The notes: generated by a model from the letters alone, not told the origin. A stretch of DNA of 40,065 nt from Sphingobacteriales bacterium (GCA_015654985.1 JAATFW010000095.1:1-40065); one strand, 5' to 3'; counted from the stretch's first letter, positions 17,164 through 26,545 are shown. Made by a program: numbers and translations.

Positions 17164-17217
17164 TGTATTAATTGACCTTATACCGGCAACACACTTTAAT
17201 TACAAATAATAAATAAA

Positions 17218-17883
17218 ATGAAAACAACAATGAAAAAAATAACTTTACTCGCAGCCGGCTTCCTTATTGGTGGTGCTGCATTTGCTCAGACAGGTACGAT
17301 ATCTCCGGTAAAATACGGAATAAAAGTAGGAGTTAACTTACCTAAATACCATTTTGCAAATGATAACGGTGATGATTCTGAAACCAAGTCTACTACAAAC
17401 TTCCATGTAACAGGTTATGCAGATGTTCCTTTAAGCACGTATTTCTATGTTCAGCCGGGTATCTCCCTTCAGGGTAAGGGCGGAAAGTTCCTTGACTATA
17501 ACGATGGAGACATCAAACATGAATACAATACCCTGGAATTAGGTATACCTATTAATTTTGTAGGTAAAGTCCCCCTGGGACCTACTGCTAATTTCTTTTT
17601 GGGTGCCGGGCCTTATGTTTCTTTTGGTATAAGCGGTGAAGATAAATGGACAGCGGGAAATTCAAAGACATCACGCGATCTGAATTATGGCAGCGATAGC
17701 GGCGATGACCTGAAGCGCACTGATGCCGGGTTAAACTTCCTTGCTGGTTTTGAGTTAAACAGCGGCTTTAATATTGGAGCCGGTTATGGACTTGGTTTAA
17801 CTGATCTGCGTCCTAATGGCGATGGCGGCAATGGTAAAATGACCAACCGGGTATTATCTTTCTCGGTTGGATATTCTTTTTAA
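17218..17883 (+). CDS. PorT-like outer-membrane beta-barrel protein
   Basis: A 221-aa exported protein. The signal peptide is MKTTMKKITLLAAGFLIGGAAFAQ; a second Met at residue 5 is an alternative start. The mature part has the pattern of small eight-stranded barrels of the OMP_b-brl_2 (PorT-like) kind: VKYGIKVGVNLPKYHF at the N-terminus, repeated VQPGISLQGKGGKF, ELGIPINFVGK, FFLGAGPYVSFGIS, and a C-terminal strand LSFSVGYSF ending in Phe, the usual outer-membrane assembly signal. Many paralogues of this family occur per Bacteroidota genome, so no specific role can be given; PorT itself is a T9SS component but general resemblance does not make this protein PorT. It is monocistronic with a strong terminator. 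Confidence 0.85.
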   Translation: MKTTMKKITLLAAGFLIGGAAFAQTGTISPVKYGIKVGVNLPKYHFANDNGDDSETKSTTNFHVTGYADVPLSTYFYVQPGISLQGKGGKFLDYNDGDIKHEYNTLELGIPINFVGKVPLGPTANFFLGAGPYVSFGISGEDKWTAGNSKTSRDLNYGSDSGDDLKRTDAGLNFLAGFELNSGFNIGAGYGLGLTDLRPNGDGGNGKMTNRVLSFSVGYSF

Positions 17884-17901
17884 ATACACGTCTCTCACTT
17901 T

Positions 17902-17935
17902 AAAAGTTCCGTTCCGTAAGGGCGGAACTTTTTTT
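17902..17935 (+). terminator. Rho-independent terminator
   Basis: Stem AAAAGTTCCG (17902-17911) and CGGAACTTTT (17923-17932) with an 11-nt loop runs into TTTTTTT. It lies 18 nt after the barrel gene, and just before the patatin gene's GTG. Confidence 0.93.
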
Positions 17936-17952
17936 ATTGGTATTTTTATAGC

Positions 17953-20274
17953 GTGAAAGTATTCAGTAAAATACTGGTTCTCTTCCCGCTTTTACTCTGC
18001 TTCAGTTTTGCCAGGGCCCAAAAAGTTGGGCTGGTATTCAGTGGCGGCGGAGCCAAGGGCCTTGCCCATATCGGAGTACTCAAGGCTCTTGAAGAGAACA
18101 ATATCCCTGTTGATTTTATTACCGGGACCTCTATGGGTGGTGTGGTTGGAAGTTTGTATGCAGCAGGTTATACACCTGCCGAGATTGAATACCTGGCCCT
18201 CAGCAAAGATTTCCAGAACTGGGTCAATGGAAGATTCGAGAGCGGTTATCGCCGCTACTTCAGAAAAAAGCCCGAAAACCCTTCTATTATTTCTGCTAAA
18301 CTTCAAATAGACACCGGCCTTCATGCCAAATTCCGCTCAGCCCTTATCAATGATATTCCTTTAAATTTTGCCCTGCTCGAACTGCTCTCCCAGGCTTCAG
18401 CCAATGCAAAAAATAATTTCGACAGCCTGTTTGTGCCGTTTCGCTGTATCGTTTCAGACGTACTTTCTGAAAAGATGATTGCGGTAGATAAGGGCAGTCT
18501 TGTGGAAGCCGTAAGAGGGACATTAACCGTTCCCCTGATTTACAGGCCTGTAAAAGTTAATGAAAAGTATGTGTTTGATGGGGGTATTTATAATAATTTC
18601 CCCATAGATGTAATGCAAAAAGATTTCGGTCCTGATATTATTATCGGCACTAATGTATCCTCGAAGATCTTCAACGAATATCCTAAAGAGATTGATGAAC
18701 AATTAATGAATCACTTTCTTTTGTTCATGTTCCTCTCTAAAACCGATTCTACTGCTGTTGGGCCAAACGGTGTCTATATCCAGCCGGATCTGAAGGGTTA
18801 TAGCAGTTCTAATTTTACTCCTGTGGAAGAACTGATCAAAAAGGGATATGATGCAACAATAGCAGAAATGCCTGCTATTAAAGCCGCAATCAAAAGACGG
18901 GTAAGTGCAGGTGAACTAATGGAGAAAAGGTATTCTTTCATGCACAAAAGGGAAAAACTTTTCTTTAATACGATCCGGGTTACAGGAATTAATTCACAAC
19001 AAAGGAAATATGTACAGAAGATCTTCAGGCAGAAGGAAGAGAAACTCAATCTGCTTGATATAAAAGAAGGGTATTACAGGGTTGTCGCTGATGATAATTT
19101 TGAAACAGTTTATCCAAAAATAGTTTATCAGCCAAAAACAGATTCTTACGATTTCGAACTGCAGGTGAGGCCGGAAAGTAATTTTAAGATAGACATCGGC
19201 GGCTTTATATCAACCCGTCCGGTAAGTAACACCTATATAGGCTTACAATACAATTACCTCCAGCGAAAGTCTTATAGTTTTAATACCAATTTTTATCTGG
19301 GCCGCTTTTATGAATCGGCGCAGGTTACTTCGCGGGTTGATTTCCCGGCTGCCTTACCCTTCTATATTGAAGGAGAATTTACCTACAACCACTGGAATTA
19401 TCTTAATTCAAGTAAGATCTTTCTTTCTGATATGAACCCTTTGTATATAGAACAGTCAGACCGTAAAGCTGTGATTAAAAGTGGGATTCCCCTGTCTCAC
19501 AATGGTAAATTCGAGGTGCAGACCGGCTACCTCAATTTTGAAGATAGTTACAGTCCGAATAACACTTTTAAAACCGGCGATATTCTGGACCGTACAACAT
19601 TTGAAGGATTCACCGCGGGTTTTAGCCTCGAAAAGAATACCCTCAACAGGAAACAATACGCAAATAAAGGTCTTTCCTTTAACTTAACGGGTGCATTTTA
19701 TTCGGGAGCTGAGCATTATGTCCCGGGAAATACATTCAGAGATGAGCCTGATTACGTCAGCCTTCAGCCTGTCAGGCAGCGCAGGGACTGGTTCAAGTTA
19801 AAATTAAGTAACGAACAATATGTTTTTTCAAGGAAACTGTATTCTCTGGGGTATCTTGCTGAAGGAGTTTTAAGTAATAAACCATTTTTTAGTAATTACA
19901 AATCGACACTTTTAAGCGCTCCTGCATTTTCTCCGCTTCAGGACTCCAAGTCACTGTACCTTGAAACGTTCAGGGCCAACTCATATGGTGCTTTTGGACT
20001 TAAAAACATTTTCTCCGTTCATAAAAATATTGATTTAAGAGCCGAAGCATATATTTTTCAGCCAATTGAACCCTTCAGTAAAAAAAACCTTCAATCTACC
20101 GCATTCAGGAGTATCTTTGCTGCAAGGTCGTATGCTGCGTCGGCGGGGATTGTTTATCATTCGCCTGCGGGCCCGGTAAGTTTGAGTTTTAATCATTACG
20201 ACGATGATCAGAAACGATACGGACTGATGTTTCATATAGGATATATAATATATAATAAACGTTGCCTCGAATGA
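17953..20274 (+). CDS. Patatin-like phospholipase fused to BamA-type outer-membrane barrel
   Basis: A 773-aa protein starting at GTG 17953, the only start that keeps the signal peptide ([23 protein letters not shown]). Patatin domain: oxyanion loop GGGAKG at 31-36, nucleophile motif GTSMG at 58-62 (Ser60), and the DGG catalytic Asp at D209. All three catalytic elements are intact, so esterase/phospholipase A activity is expected. After about residue 330 comes a POTRA-like segment ([20 protein letters not shown]), then a bacterial surface antigen (BamA-like) barrel to the C-terminus. The layout resembles type Vd secretion proteins such as PlpD, but a stay in the outer membrane is also possible. 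It overlaps the next gene by 4 nt (ATGA), so the two are co-translated. Confidence 0.9.
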   Translation: MKVFSKILVLFPLLLCFSFARAQKVGLVFSGGGAKGLAHIGVLKALEENNIPVDFITGTSMGGVVGSLYAAGYTPAEIEYLALSKDFQNWVNGRFESGYRRYFRKKPENPSIISAKLQIDTGLHAKFRSALINDIPLNFALLELLSQASANAKNNFDSLFVPFRCIVSDVLSEKMIAVDKGSLVEAVRGTLTVPLIYRPVKVNEKYVFDGGIYNNFPIDVMQKDFGPDIIIGTNVSSKIFNEYPKEIDEQLMNHFLLFMFLSKTDSTAVGPNGVYIQPDLKGYSSSNFTPVEELIKKGYDATIAEMPAIKAAIKRRVSAGELMEKRYSFMHKREKLFFNTIRVTGINSQQRKYVQKIFRQKEEKLNLLDIKEGYYRVVADDNFETVYPKIVYQPKTDSYDFELQVRPESNFKIDIGGFISTRPVSNTYIGLQYNYLQRKSYSFNTNFYLGRFYESAQVTSRVDFPAALPFYIEGEFTYNHWNYLNSSKIFLSDMNPLYIEQSDRKAVIKSGIPLSHNGKFEVQTGYLNFEDSYSPNNTFKTGDILDRTTFEGFTAGFSLEKNTLNRKQYANKGLSFNLTGAFYSGAEHYVPGNTFRDEPDYVSLQPVRQRRDWFKLKLSNEQYVFSRKLYSLGYLAEGVLSNKPFFSNYKSTLLSAPAFSPLQDSKSLYLETFRANSYGAFGLKNIFSVHKNIDLRAEAYIFQPIEPFSKKNLQSTAFRSIFAARSYAASAGIVYHSPAGPVSLSFNHYDDDQKRYGLMFHIGYIIYNKRCLE

Positions 20275-20813
20275 AGAATATGAAGACAATAACATTTTTG
20301 CTCTTTGCAATTTTCCTGCTGCAGGGAAAGGCTTTTGCCCAGGCTGATTCTTTGAATAACTTTATTGTAAAAGAAAACCTGCTTAAAAACGACAAACTTG
20401 CAGTTATAGCGGCAGATGGAAATGAAAATCCGGTTGAAGCGGTTAACGGAACGTTTCAATTCACAATTAATGGTTTTAAGCAGGATTTGAAATTTAACGA
20501 CGGGGTTGCAATAGCGCCTCAGCAAATTGAAAAATCAACTTTTGTATACTTAAAGCACACTAACGATAACGGCACCCATTCTAAATTATATTATGTGATC
20601 AAAAAGGAGAGCGGCTTAAATCCAATGAAAATTAACTGGATGCTGCTTGTTCTGGTTCCCCTGGTGCTGGTCATCCTGGCGACGATGTTCCGTAAGTTTA
20701 TTATTTTCGCAGTGATCATCCTGGTAGTCCTTATGATATTCAATTCAAATAAGGGACTCGGAATTCCGACTATATTCGAAACCGTATTTAACGGGCTTAA
20801 GTCGTTGTTTTAA
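20271..20813 (+). CDS. Hypothetical exported membrane protein coupled to patatin gene
   Basis: A 180-aa protein of unknown family. The ATG at 20271 overlaps the patatin stop (ATGA); the frame also opens at TTG 20262, and an ATG at 20280 is possible. It has a signal peptide ([24 protein letters not shown]), then a mostly polar domain of about 95 residues ([20 protein letters not shown]...), two hydrophobic segments near residues 125-160 ([18 protein letters not shown] and [15 protein letters not shown]), and a short tail. The layout suggests an extracytoplasmic domain anchored in the inner membrane. Tight coupling suggests it works with the patatin barrel, but that is inference. It ends 4 nt from the convergent tamL stop. 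Confidence 0.75.
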   Translation: MKNMKTITFLLFAIFLLQGKAFAQADSLNNFIVKENLLKNDKLAVIAADGNENPVEAVNGTFQFTINGFKQDLKFNDGVAIAPQQIEKSTFVYLKHTNDNGTHSKLYYVIKKESGLNPMKINWMLLVLVPLVLVILATMFRKFIIFAVIILVVLMIFNSNKGLGIPTIFETVFNGLKSLF

Positions 20814-20817
20814 AATA

Positions 20818-23187
20818 CTAAAACGGCATCCCGATTCCGAAATTATATTGCAGAAAACGGTACTGATCCGGAGCATTGGTTTCTGCGTATTCTCTTTTAA
20901 ATTCATGTCGGGCACTATTGCTGAATAATTTGTTTATTACCCATTGTTTAGAGCCCGAAAACTGAGGATCCCTAACCTTTGCCCCGACATCAAATCTGAA
21001 CACAAAATACTGTACGTCAAAACGAAGCCCGGCCCCAACTCCCAAAGCTACCTGGTTCAGAAATTTATCAAACTTAAACTCACCACTGGGTACATCTGCC
21101 GTTTGTCTTAACCGCCAGACATTTCCAAAATCAGTAAATGTTGCCCCCTTCAGCTTAGACCCCAGGAAACTATTTAAGAGCTTAAAACGATATTCGATAT
21201 TACCTTCGAGTTTGATTTCCCCAAACTGGTCAAGGTAGGTCAGGTTTTTACGGGTATCCTCATTCGGAATGCTGGAGCGGTTATAGTTTCCCGGGCCAAG
21301 TGTACGTGCCTGCCATGCCCTTACCCCTGTAGATCCGCCTGCGTAAAAATTCCGTTCGAAAGGAAGTTCATCGGTATTACCGTATGGGTATGCAATACCC
21401 GGATTTATCCGGGCTATTAGCTGGCGCTCACCTCCAAAATGCCTGTAAAGCCTGAAATCAAGTTCTGTTTTGGCATACTGCAAATAACGGAGTCCAAAGA
21501 AAGTCCTTGATCCTGTACTGTCTTTATGAAATTTAAACACATTGGTCAGGAGGCCCAGCGTATTGCCGCCGACATCAGCAAGGCCGCGGAAGTAAAAAAA
21601 GTCTGTATACAAATTGAGTTTATCAGCATTGTATGTGAAGCTGTACTGGCTTCCCATATTAAAATATTGCCTGTCGTTGGTGCGGATATAAGCTTCGTAA
21701 CCCAGGGTACGTAATGAATCCCTGAAGCCCGGATCCAGTTTTCCATCCCTGTATTCTATATTTACCGGAGTTAAGCTATGCAGTTTGTTGCGGTCCTGTA
21801 ACCAGTCATAAGTCATCGAATTAATGAACAGACGGTTTCTGAAAGCACCAGGCTGGTCAAAGATCTGTAAGCTGCTCGAAAAGGTAGTATGGGGAATCCC
21901 TGTTTCAATTTTTGAAGGAATATTAAAAGGCACCAGCAGTGTCGGGATAACAAGATTGGCCCCGATCTGAAAATCCCGGTTAAATACCTGGCCCCAGAGT
22001 TTCCGCCCATCGCCTGAATCGAATAAAGCCCCATATCTTAATTTAATATTCAGTTGCTCGGCACCACCAAAGAGGTTCCTGTTAGTAAAGGTATTTCCGA
22101 TATTAAACCCATTGCGGCCCGAGTTAAAAGTATATTCCCCTTCAACCCTGTTACTCATTCTTTTTAAAGGTGTTGCCTCTATATTTACATTTAAACTTGA
22201 ACTGTCGGGATCTTTCTCATATTCAATTTTCAAATTTCTGAATACATTCAGTTCATACAGCCGGTCGTATGTTAAATTTTCCTTGCTGACGTTGTATTTA
22301 TCCCCATAATCCAGGAAAATATACCGTGAAAGCGGTTTAAAGTTAAAACGGTGTGAATAATCCCTGAAATGATACTGCGAATCGATTACTCCGCTATCCG
22401 GAATTATATTTCTCATCCGTCCGTTGCTGTTACGGATATCTATAGTGGTCTTATTGTTAATGTAATACAGCGGATGTGATGTTTTACCCGGAGGGTTATA
22501 AATATTAAGTTTCAGGTCTACCCTGTTAGAATAAAGGTTACTGTCCAGATCCACATGGATATATTGCTTTAAAAAATCATAGTATCCGTTTTCCTTCATA
22601 AGATTATAGGTGCCGTTGATGTCGTTCATTACAGAATCTGCATCATATCTGTTACCGCTTCTTATTTTGGTAAAGCGTGCCCTGTTTGTTTCATAAACTC
22701 TTCTTACCGCGGTATCCTGGATCATGTAAGTGAAATTCCTGATACTGAAGGATTGGCCCTCGTCGGCGATAAAAGTTATATATGCTTTTTTATTCTTAAC
22801 CTTTACCTCGCTTTTCACCCTGGCATTAAAAAAGCCTTTATATGCCAGAAATTTTCCAATTTCCCGGCTGGAAATATCAACGAGGGAGCTATCCAGCAAA
22901 TGAGGCGCCTCTCCTATATTCCGCACCCGGCCGGTGCGGTAACGCCCGTTGCTGGTATTCAAAAAATTATAAAGGGCCAGGTTAACGCGGGAATTTGGCC
23001 TGATATCCTGCTGAACATACATTAAAGCGTCTTCCTTAAGATCCTTGTCCACACCTTTTAATCTCACCTTTTTCACCAGTGCCTGATCCTCATTCAGATA
23101 GCGTGTGGCAGAACAACCTGCCAGAATCACTGTTAAAAACAGTATACTTGCAGCAACAAAAACACGAAAGGTACAATATGCTTTCAA
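20818..23187 (-). CDS. tamL: TamL, BamA-family outer-membrane lipoprotein
   Basis: A 789-aa BamA/TamA-superfamily protein. The leader MKAYCTFRVFVAASILFLTV ends in the lipobox LAGC (C25), and CSATRYLNEDQALVKKVRL follows; a lipidated TamA-like protein is the Bacteroidota TamL type, taken to act with TamB in outer-membrane biogenesis. POTRA-like modules occupy about residues 35-330 (AYKGFFNARVKSEV, MKENGYYDFLKQYIHVDLDS). The barrel follows, with the family loop FERNFYAGGSTGVRAWQARTLGPG (the first part alone is diagnostic) and a C-terminal strand YNFGIGMPF. The start is TTG at 23187, because an in-frame stop lies 12 nt upstream and no ATG keeps the leader. Its first 10 nt overlap the start of the divergent methyltransferase. 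Confidence 0.92.
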   Translation of the reverse strand: MKAYCTFRVFVAASILFLTVILAGCSATRYLNEDQALVKKVRLKGVDKDLKEDALMYVQQDIRPNSRVNLALYNFLNTSNGRYRTGRVRNIGEAPHLLDSSLVDISSREIGKFLAYKGFFNARVKSEVKVKNKKAYITFIADEGQSFSIRNFTYMIQDTAVRRVYETNRARFTKIRSGNRYDADSVMNDINGTYNLMKENGYYDFLKQYIHVDLDSNLYSNRVDLKLNIYNPPGKTSHPLYYINNKTTIDIRNSNGRMRNIIPDSGVIDSQYHFRDYSHRFNFKPLSRYIFLDYGDKYNVSKENLTYDRLYELNVFRNLKIEYEKDPDSSSLNVNIEATPLKRMSNRVEGEYTFNSGRNGFNIGNTFTNRNLFGGAEQLNIKLRYGALFDSGDGRKLWGQVFNRDFQIGANLVIPTLLVPFNIPSKIETGIPHTTFSSSLQIFDQPGAFRNRLFINSMTYDWLQDRNKLHSLTPVNIEYRDGKLDPGFRDSLRTLGYEAYIRTNDRQYFNMGSQYSFTYNADKLNLYTDFFYFRGLADVGGNTLGLLTNVFKFHKDSTGSRTFFGLRYLQYAKTELDFRLYRHFGGERQLIARINPGIAYPYGNTDELPFERNFYAGGSTGVRAWQARTLGPGNYNRSSIPNEDTRKNLTYLDQFGEIKLEGNIEYRFKLLNSFLGSKLKGATFTDFGNVWRLRQTADVPSGEFKFDKFLNQVALGVGAGLRFDVQYFVFRFDVGAKVRDPQFSGSKQWVINKLFSNSARHEFKREYAETNAPDQYRFLQYNFGIGMPF

Positions 23188-23921
23188 AATCTCAAATCAG
23201 TTTTGTAAATGCATTACATCAAAAAAAATACAGAAAAGAGCACGGTCTTTTCATTGCGGAAGGTACTAAATCAATTACTGAATTTCTGCACTCAGACTAT
23301 TCAGTTGACACAATTTTTCACGTTCCAGGTGTGGCCCCAAAGTTGGGTAATTTCTTACAAAAAGTAAAACTGTTTGAAACAGGCGCAAACGAACTGAAAA
23401 AGATCAGCACACTTACTACCCCTTCTGATGCTCTTGCCCTCATCTGTATCCCTGAAAGAACCATCGTCAGCCACGAAAGTTTTAGAAACAGGTTTACCAT
23501 CGTATTAGACGGAGTACAGGATCCCGGCAACCTGGGCACCATCATCCGTACAGCCGACTGGTTTGGGTTTGAAGAGCTTATCTGCTCAACAGATACAGCA
23601 GAGGCTTACAACCCGAAAGTAGTACAGGCAAGCATGGGATCGCTCTCGCGGATCAGAATTCATTATACCGATATCAAAGAATTATTTATGCAGGCACGGC
23701 TCCCTGTATTCGGGACACTGTTGAACGGCCGGTCAGTATATCAGACAGATTTTGGATCCGAAGGGTTCCTGGTAATGGGAAATGAAGGAAACGGGATCTC
23801 TGATGGCGTGAAAAACACCATAAACCATAGGATAACCATACCCCGGTTTGGCAAAGCAGAATCGCTGAACGTCGCTGTTTCAACCGCAATTATATGTTCC
23901 GAGCTAAAGAGAAGTCATTAA
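23178..23921 (+). CDS. TrmH/SpoU-family RNA 2'-O-methyltransferase
   Basis: A 247-aa SPOUT-class methyltransferase that probably methylates a ribose 2'-OH in rRNA or tRNA using SAM. The ATG at 23178 gives the family N-terminus MLSKSQISFVNALHQKKYRK; the frame continues back to 23079 but that part lies inside antisense tamL. The N-terminal substrate-binding domain (FIAEGTKSITEFL) is followed by SpoU motif 1 (VLDGVQDPGNLGTIIRTADW, with the conserved Asn and Arg), motif 2 (FLVMGNEGNGIS) and motif 3 (ITIPRFGKAESLNVAVSTAI) of the SAM knot. Target nucleotide not determinable. The head-to-head overlap with tamL implies that each promoter sits in the other's coding sequence. Confidence 0.93.
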   Translation: MLSKSQISFVNALHQKKYRKEHGLFIAEGTKSITEFLHSDYSVDTIFHVPGVAPKLGNFLQKVKLFETGANELKKISTLTTPSDALALICIPERTIVSHESFRNRFTIVLDGVQDPGNLGTIIRTADWFGFEELICSTDTAEAYNPKVVQASMGSLSRIRIHYTDIKELFMQARLPVFGTLLNGRSVYQTDFGSEGFLVMGNEGNGISDGVKNTINHRITIPRFGKAESLNVAVSTAIICSELKRSH

Positions 23922-23955
23922 ATAACCTTCTTCCCCCTCTATTTTTTAAAAAGTT

Positions 23956-23986
23956 CTTGCCTTAAAGTAATAATTTGCTATTTTTG
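23956..23986 (+). promoter_or_regulatory. Promoter of tRNA-Cys
   Basis: CTTG (23956-23959), then exactly 19 nt, then TATTTTTG (23979-23986), which fits the Bacteroidota -33/-7 consensus. Transcription would begin near 23992, about 10 nt before the tRNA. Confidence 0.75.
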
Positions 23987-24001
23987 CACTCCTTATAACA
24001 G

Positions 24002-24072
24002 GGTCGGATGGCCGAGTGGCTAGGCAGAGGTCTGCAAAACCTTCTACAGCGGTTCGAATCCGCTTCCGACCT
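24002..24072 (+). tRNA. tRNA-Cys (GCA)
   Basis: A 71-nt cloverleaf. Acceptor GGTCGGA (24002-24008) pairs with TCCGACC (24065-24071), and the discriminator is T, the usual base for cysteine tRNA. The anticodon loop is CTGCAAA with anticodon GCA; the T arm is GCGG-TTCGAAT-CCGC. CCA is not encoded. The next ORF begins 28 nt downstream. Confidence 0.96.
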
Positions 24073-24100
24073 CAGGGATAACAATATTAAAAAGAAGACC

Positions 24101-24280
24101 ATGGGAGTTACACGTTTAAAAAGAAAAGACAGAAAAAACAAAACGGTTTCGCGCCTGGAAGTTCAGTTCCTTAAACTTGGCCGCAATATTGAAAACGGCA
24201 GCCGTTCAAGAGAACCTAAGGACAGCCAGCTGGCAAAGAACAACGAAGTTCTTGCTCAGATTGAAGCACAATCTAAATAA
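24101..24280 (+). CDS. Small basic conserved Bacteroidota protein (59 aa)
   Basis: The ATG at 24101 starts MGVTRLKRKDRKNKTVSRLE, a start I recognise from short, uncharacterised proteins of many Bacteroidota. The frame can be extended upstream through the tRNA, which is not meaningful. The protein is very basic at the N-terminus and mostly helical, without membrane segments, so nucleic-acid or ribosome contact is possible but unproven. There is no separate promoter in the 28-nt gap, so it should be transcribed with tRNA-Cys and released by processing at the tRNA 3' end. A strong terminator follows at 24331. Confidence 0.85.
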   Translation: MGVTRLKRKDRKNKTVSRLEVQFLKLGRNIENGSRSREPKDSQLAKNNEVLAQIEAQSK

Positions 24281-24330
24281 GATTCAGCGTACAGGCTTCT
24301 CTTATACGGGAAGACTGGTACAGAATATTT

Positions 24331-24361
24331 AAAGAGGGTTACAGTAGTTGCCCTCTTTTTT
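24331..24361 (+). terminator. Rho-independent terminator
   Basis: Stem AAAGAGGG (24331-24338) and CCCTCTTT (24351-24358) with a 12-nt loop, followed by Ts. It ends the tRNA-Cys/small ORF transcript. Confidence 0.93.
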
Positions 24362-24389
24362 ATTTACATACTGTACTCTTCCCTGCTAT

Positions 24390-24657
24390 ATATCGTGGAT
24401 CATCAAACGTAAAAGTTTGGGGCCTAAGCATGGATTTAGCAAACCGGTTGACAGGAGAGTGACGTATCACTACCCGATCCAGACCGTGCCTGGGCTAACA
24501 ATGACTTTGCTTCGACTTCCCCTTTTGTTTTTTGCCGTAGAATTGTCGAAGAAACATAATAGCTAAAGCGAAGCCGTCCGGGAGCCGGTGCGATGCGGGT
24601 TCTGTATCAACTGTAAAAACACCTGGGTAATAGTTTTTGCCCGGCCCCGGCTTTTTT
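24390..24657 (+). ncRNA. Candidate structured RNA (unassigned)
   Basis: The 337-nt gap before pyrD holds no gene but many pairings. 5' part: TGGATC (near 24390) with GATCCA (near 24476) encloses CAAAC-GTAAAA-GTTTG and AGTGA-CGTA-TCACT. Middle: CTTCGAC (24510-24516) with GTCGAAG (24545-24551). 3' part: AAGCCG.CCGGG (24571-24582) with CCCGG..CGGCTT (24640-24653) encloses GAGCC/GGTTC and AAAAAC/GTTTTT hairpins, and runs into TTTTTT like a terminator. The core GGGAGCCGGTGCGATGCGGG plus CTGTATCAACTGTAA resembles a cobalamin-riboswitch core but lacks a visible B12 box. It also resembles group II intron domain V with the tip deleted. No downstream same-strand gene exists, so a decayed element is likely if it was a riboswitch. 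Confidence 0.4.
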
Positions 24658-24698
24658 GCCTGAGCCTATATCAGCAATGCGGATATGTCTCTGGTTCA

Positions 24699-25724
24699 TT
24701 ATACTTTAAGCAGCGCCTTATTGATCTTTTTAATCAACCCCGGCCCCTGATAAATAAAACCCGTATAGATCTGAATAAGGTCGGCTCCGGCATTCAGTTT
24801 TTCAATGGCGTCTTCGGCAGAATGAATTCCCCCCACTCCTATTACAGGAAAAGCTTTTCCTGATTTTTCCACCAGATATTTTATTACTTCAGTGGACCGC
24901 TTTGTAAGAGGCTTTCCGCTTAATCCGCCTGTTTCAGAAGTTAATCTTACCGGAGAAACCAGTCCCTCCCTGGCAATAGTGGTATTTGTCGCAATAATAC
25001 CGGCAATACCGGTTTCCTTAACAATTTCTATAATGTCATCCAGTTGCTGGTCGGTCAGATCCGGCGCTATTTTCAGTAAAACGGGCCTTGAAATACCATT
25101 TTTAAGGTTTCGCTGCTGCAGGGTATTCAGAATGACTTTAAGTGGTTCTTTTTCCTGAAGGGCACGTAATCCCGGTGTGTTAGGTGAACTCACGTTAATT
25201 GCAAAATAATCAACCACATCGAACAGGGTATCAAAGCATTTAATATAATCGCTTACAGCCTCTTCGTTCGGCGTATTTTTGTTCTTCCCTATGTTCCCGC
25301 CTATTATCAGTCCGTTACGTTTTAAATGCTTCAGATGACCGGCGGCTACTTCAGCACCCTGGTTGTTGAACCCCATCCGGTTAATAAGCCCCTCATCCTT
25401 GGGAAGACGGAACGTTCTTGGCTGCTCATTTCCCGGTTGCGGCAATGGAGTAACGGTACCGATTTCAATAAAACCGAAACCAAAATTTGCAATTTCGTTC
25501 ACAAAAGCTGCATTCTTGTCGAAACCAGCTCCCAGTCCCACCGGATTCTTAAATTTTAATCCGAATACTTCCCGTTCAAGACGCGGATCATCTACATGAA
25601 AAGCCTTTTTCTGTAAAGCTGCAACCCCCGGAATCCGATTAACTGTTTTCAAAACCGAGGTAACGAAATGATGGATCTCTTCCGGAGAAAACTGAAAAAG
25701 AACGGGTTTTATTAGCTGGTACAT
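24699..25724 (-). CDS. pyrD: Dihydroorotate dehydrogenase (quinone), class 2
   Basis: Oxidises dihydroorotate to orotate in pyrimidine synthesis, passing electrons through FMN to membrane quinone. The frame runs back to 25826, but the ATG at 25724 gives the proper N-terminal membrane-association helix [20 protein letters not shown] and 341 aa, normal for class 2. Visible motifs: [30 protein letters not shown], the FMN/substrate loop [10 protein letters not shown], catalytic-Ser segment [45 protein letters not shown] and [12 protein letters not shown]. It is divergent from mnmD with 125 nt between starts. No riboswitch or attenuator obvious upstream. Confidence 0.96.
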   Translation of the reverse strand: MYQLIKPVLFQFSPEEIHHFVTSVLKTVNRIPGVAALQKKAFHVDDPRLEREVFGLKFKNPVGLGAGFDKNAAFVNEIANFGFGFIEIGTVTPLPQPGNEQPRTFRLPKDEGLINRMGFNNQGAEVAAGHLKHLKRNGLIIGGNIGKNKNTPNEEAVSDYIKCFDTLFDVVDYFAINVSSPNTPGLRALQEKEPLKVILNTLQQRNLKNGISRPVLLKIAPDLTDQQLDDIIEIVKETGIAGIIATNTTIAREGLVSPVRLTSETGGLSGKPLTKRSTEVIKYLVEKSGKAFPVIGVGGIHSAEDAIEKLNAGADLIQIYTGFIYQGPGLIKKINKALLKV

Positions 25725-25849
25725 GAGGCGAAAATACAGCAGTTTTATGAATTTCTGTGATGCTTTTTTTAAAAATACTATTTTTACCCTAATTATGTCC
25801 GCATACTTTTCACATTTATATAACATGACTATCAGTAAATCCCCTGCAT

Positions 25850-26545
25850 ATGACTGATCATCCAGCCAGTGCCGGTTTACAGCTCATTACCACAGCCGAC
25901 GGATCCAATACACTGTTTAATGAGCAGGTTGGCGAACACTATCATTCAACACACGGAGCGTTCCAGGAAAGCAGGCATGTGTTTCTTGAATCAGGACTAA
26001 AGTTCTTTCTTGAAAAAAGCGGGCAAAAGGATGTGAGTATCCTGGAGATCGGCTTCGGGACGGGTTTGAATTTTTTGCTTAGTGCCGGCTATTGCCTTCA
26101 GGAACAGCTATCCTTAAATTATACAGGCGTTGAGGCCTATCCCCTGCCAGAGAAACTAATATTTCAAACGGATTATGAAAAGTACCTTCCTGCGGAAGTA
26201 TGGGATAAATTCATTAAGATCTATACTCCTGCATTAAATAAAACACAAAACCTCAATAATCTTTGCAAACTGATTATTGCTGCCTGCAGGCTGTTGGAAT
26301 TCAGAACGGAGCAGCAGTATGATGTTTTATATTTTGACGCATTTGCCGCAGTCCATCAACCGGAAATGTGGACTGCTGAGGCAATAGAGCACTGTACCCG
26401 CTACCTGAAGAAAGATGGAGTATTTGTAACCTATGCCATTACCGGAAACCTTAAAAGAATTATGAAATCATTAAACTTCAGCATAGAAAAAGTACCGGGG
26501 GCACCGGGCAAACGCGAAATGCTAAGAGCGGTAAAGAAGTTGTAG
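25850..26545 (+). CDS. mnmD: tRNA 5-methylaminomethyl-2-thiouridine methyltransferase MnmD
   Basis: A 231-aa SAM-dependent methyltransferase equal to the N-terminal (DUF752) domain of MnmC, which converts nm5s2U34 to mnm5s2U in tRNA wobble position. The SAM site is [14 protein letters not shown] (about residues 65-78), then [10 protein letters not shown], and the family signature [15 protein letters not shown] near residue 165, with the final [11 protein letters not shown]. The MnmC oxidase (FAD) half is absent, as in stand-alone MnmD proteins. The usual start ATG at 25850 is the first in frame. The stop falls inside the first unit of a heptamer array. It is near queE, another wobble-base modification gene, though not co-operonic. 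Confidence 0.9.
   Translation: MTDHPASAGLQLITTADGSNTLFNEQVGEHYHSTHGAFQESRHVFLESGLKFFLEKSGQKDVSILEIGFGTGLNFLLSAGYCLQEQLSLNYTGVEAYPLPEKLIFQTDYEKYLPAEVWDKFIKIYTPALNKTQNLNNLCKLIIAACRLLEFRTEQQYDVLYFDAFAAVHQPEMWTAEAIEHCTRYLKKDGVFVTYAITGNLKRIMKSLNFSIEKVPGAPGKREMLRAVKKL

Noticed and set aside
24008-24100. Upstream extension of the 59-aa ORF into tRNA-Cys
   Set aside because: It would translate a tRNA gene; the ATG at 24101 matches the common start of related small proteins.
24348-24566. 72-aa open frame in the gap before pyrD
   Set aside because: It begins inside the terminator hairpin and shows no protein-like composition; the segment looks like structured RNA.
24571-24657. Firm call of a cobalamin riboswitch
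   Set aside because: The core resembles one, but no B12 box and no downstream same-strand gene are seen, and group II domain V fits about as well.
24588-24863. 91-aa open frame crossing into pyrD
   Set aside because: Overlaps the RNA-like segment and runs antisense into pyrD.
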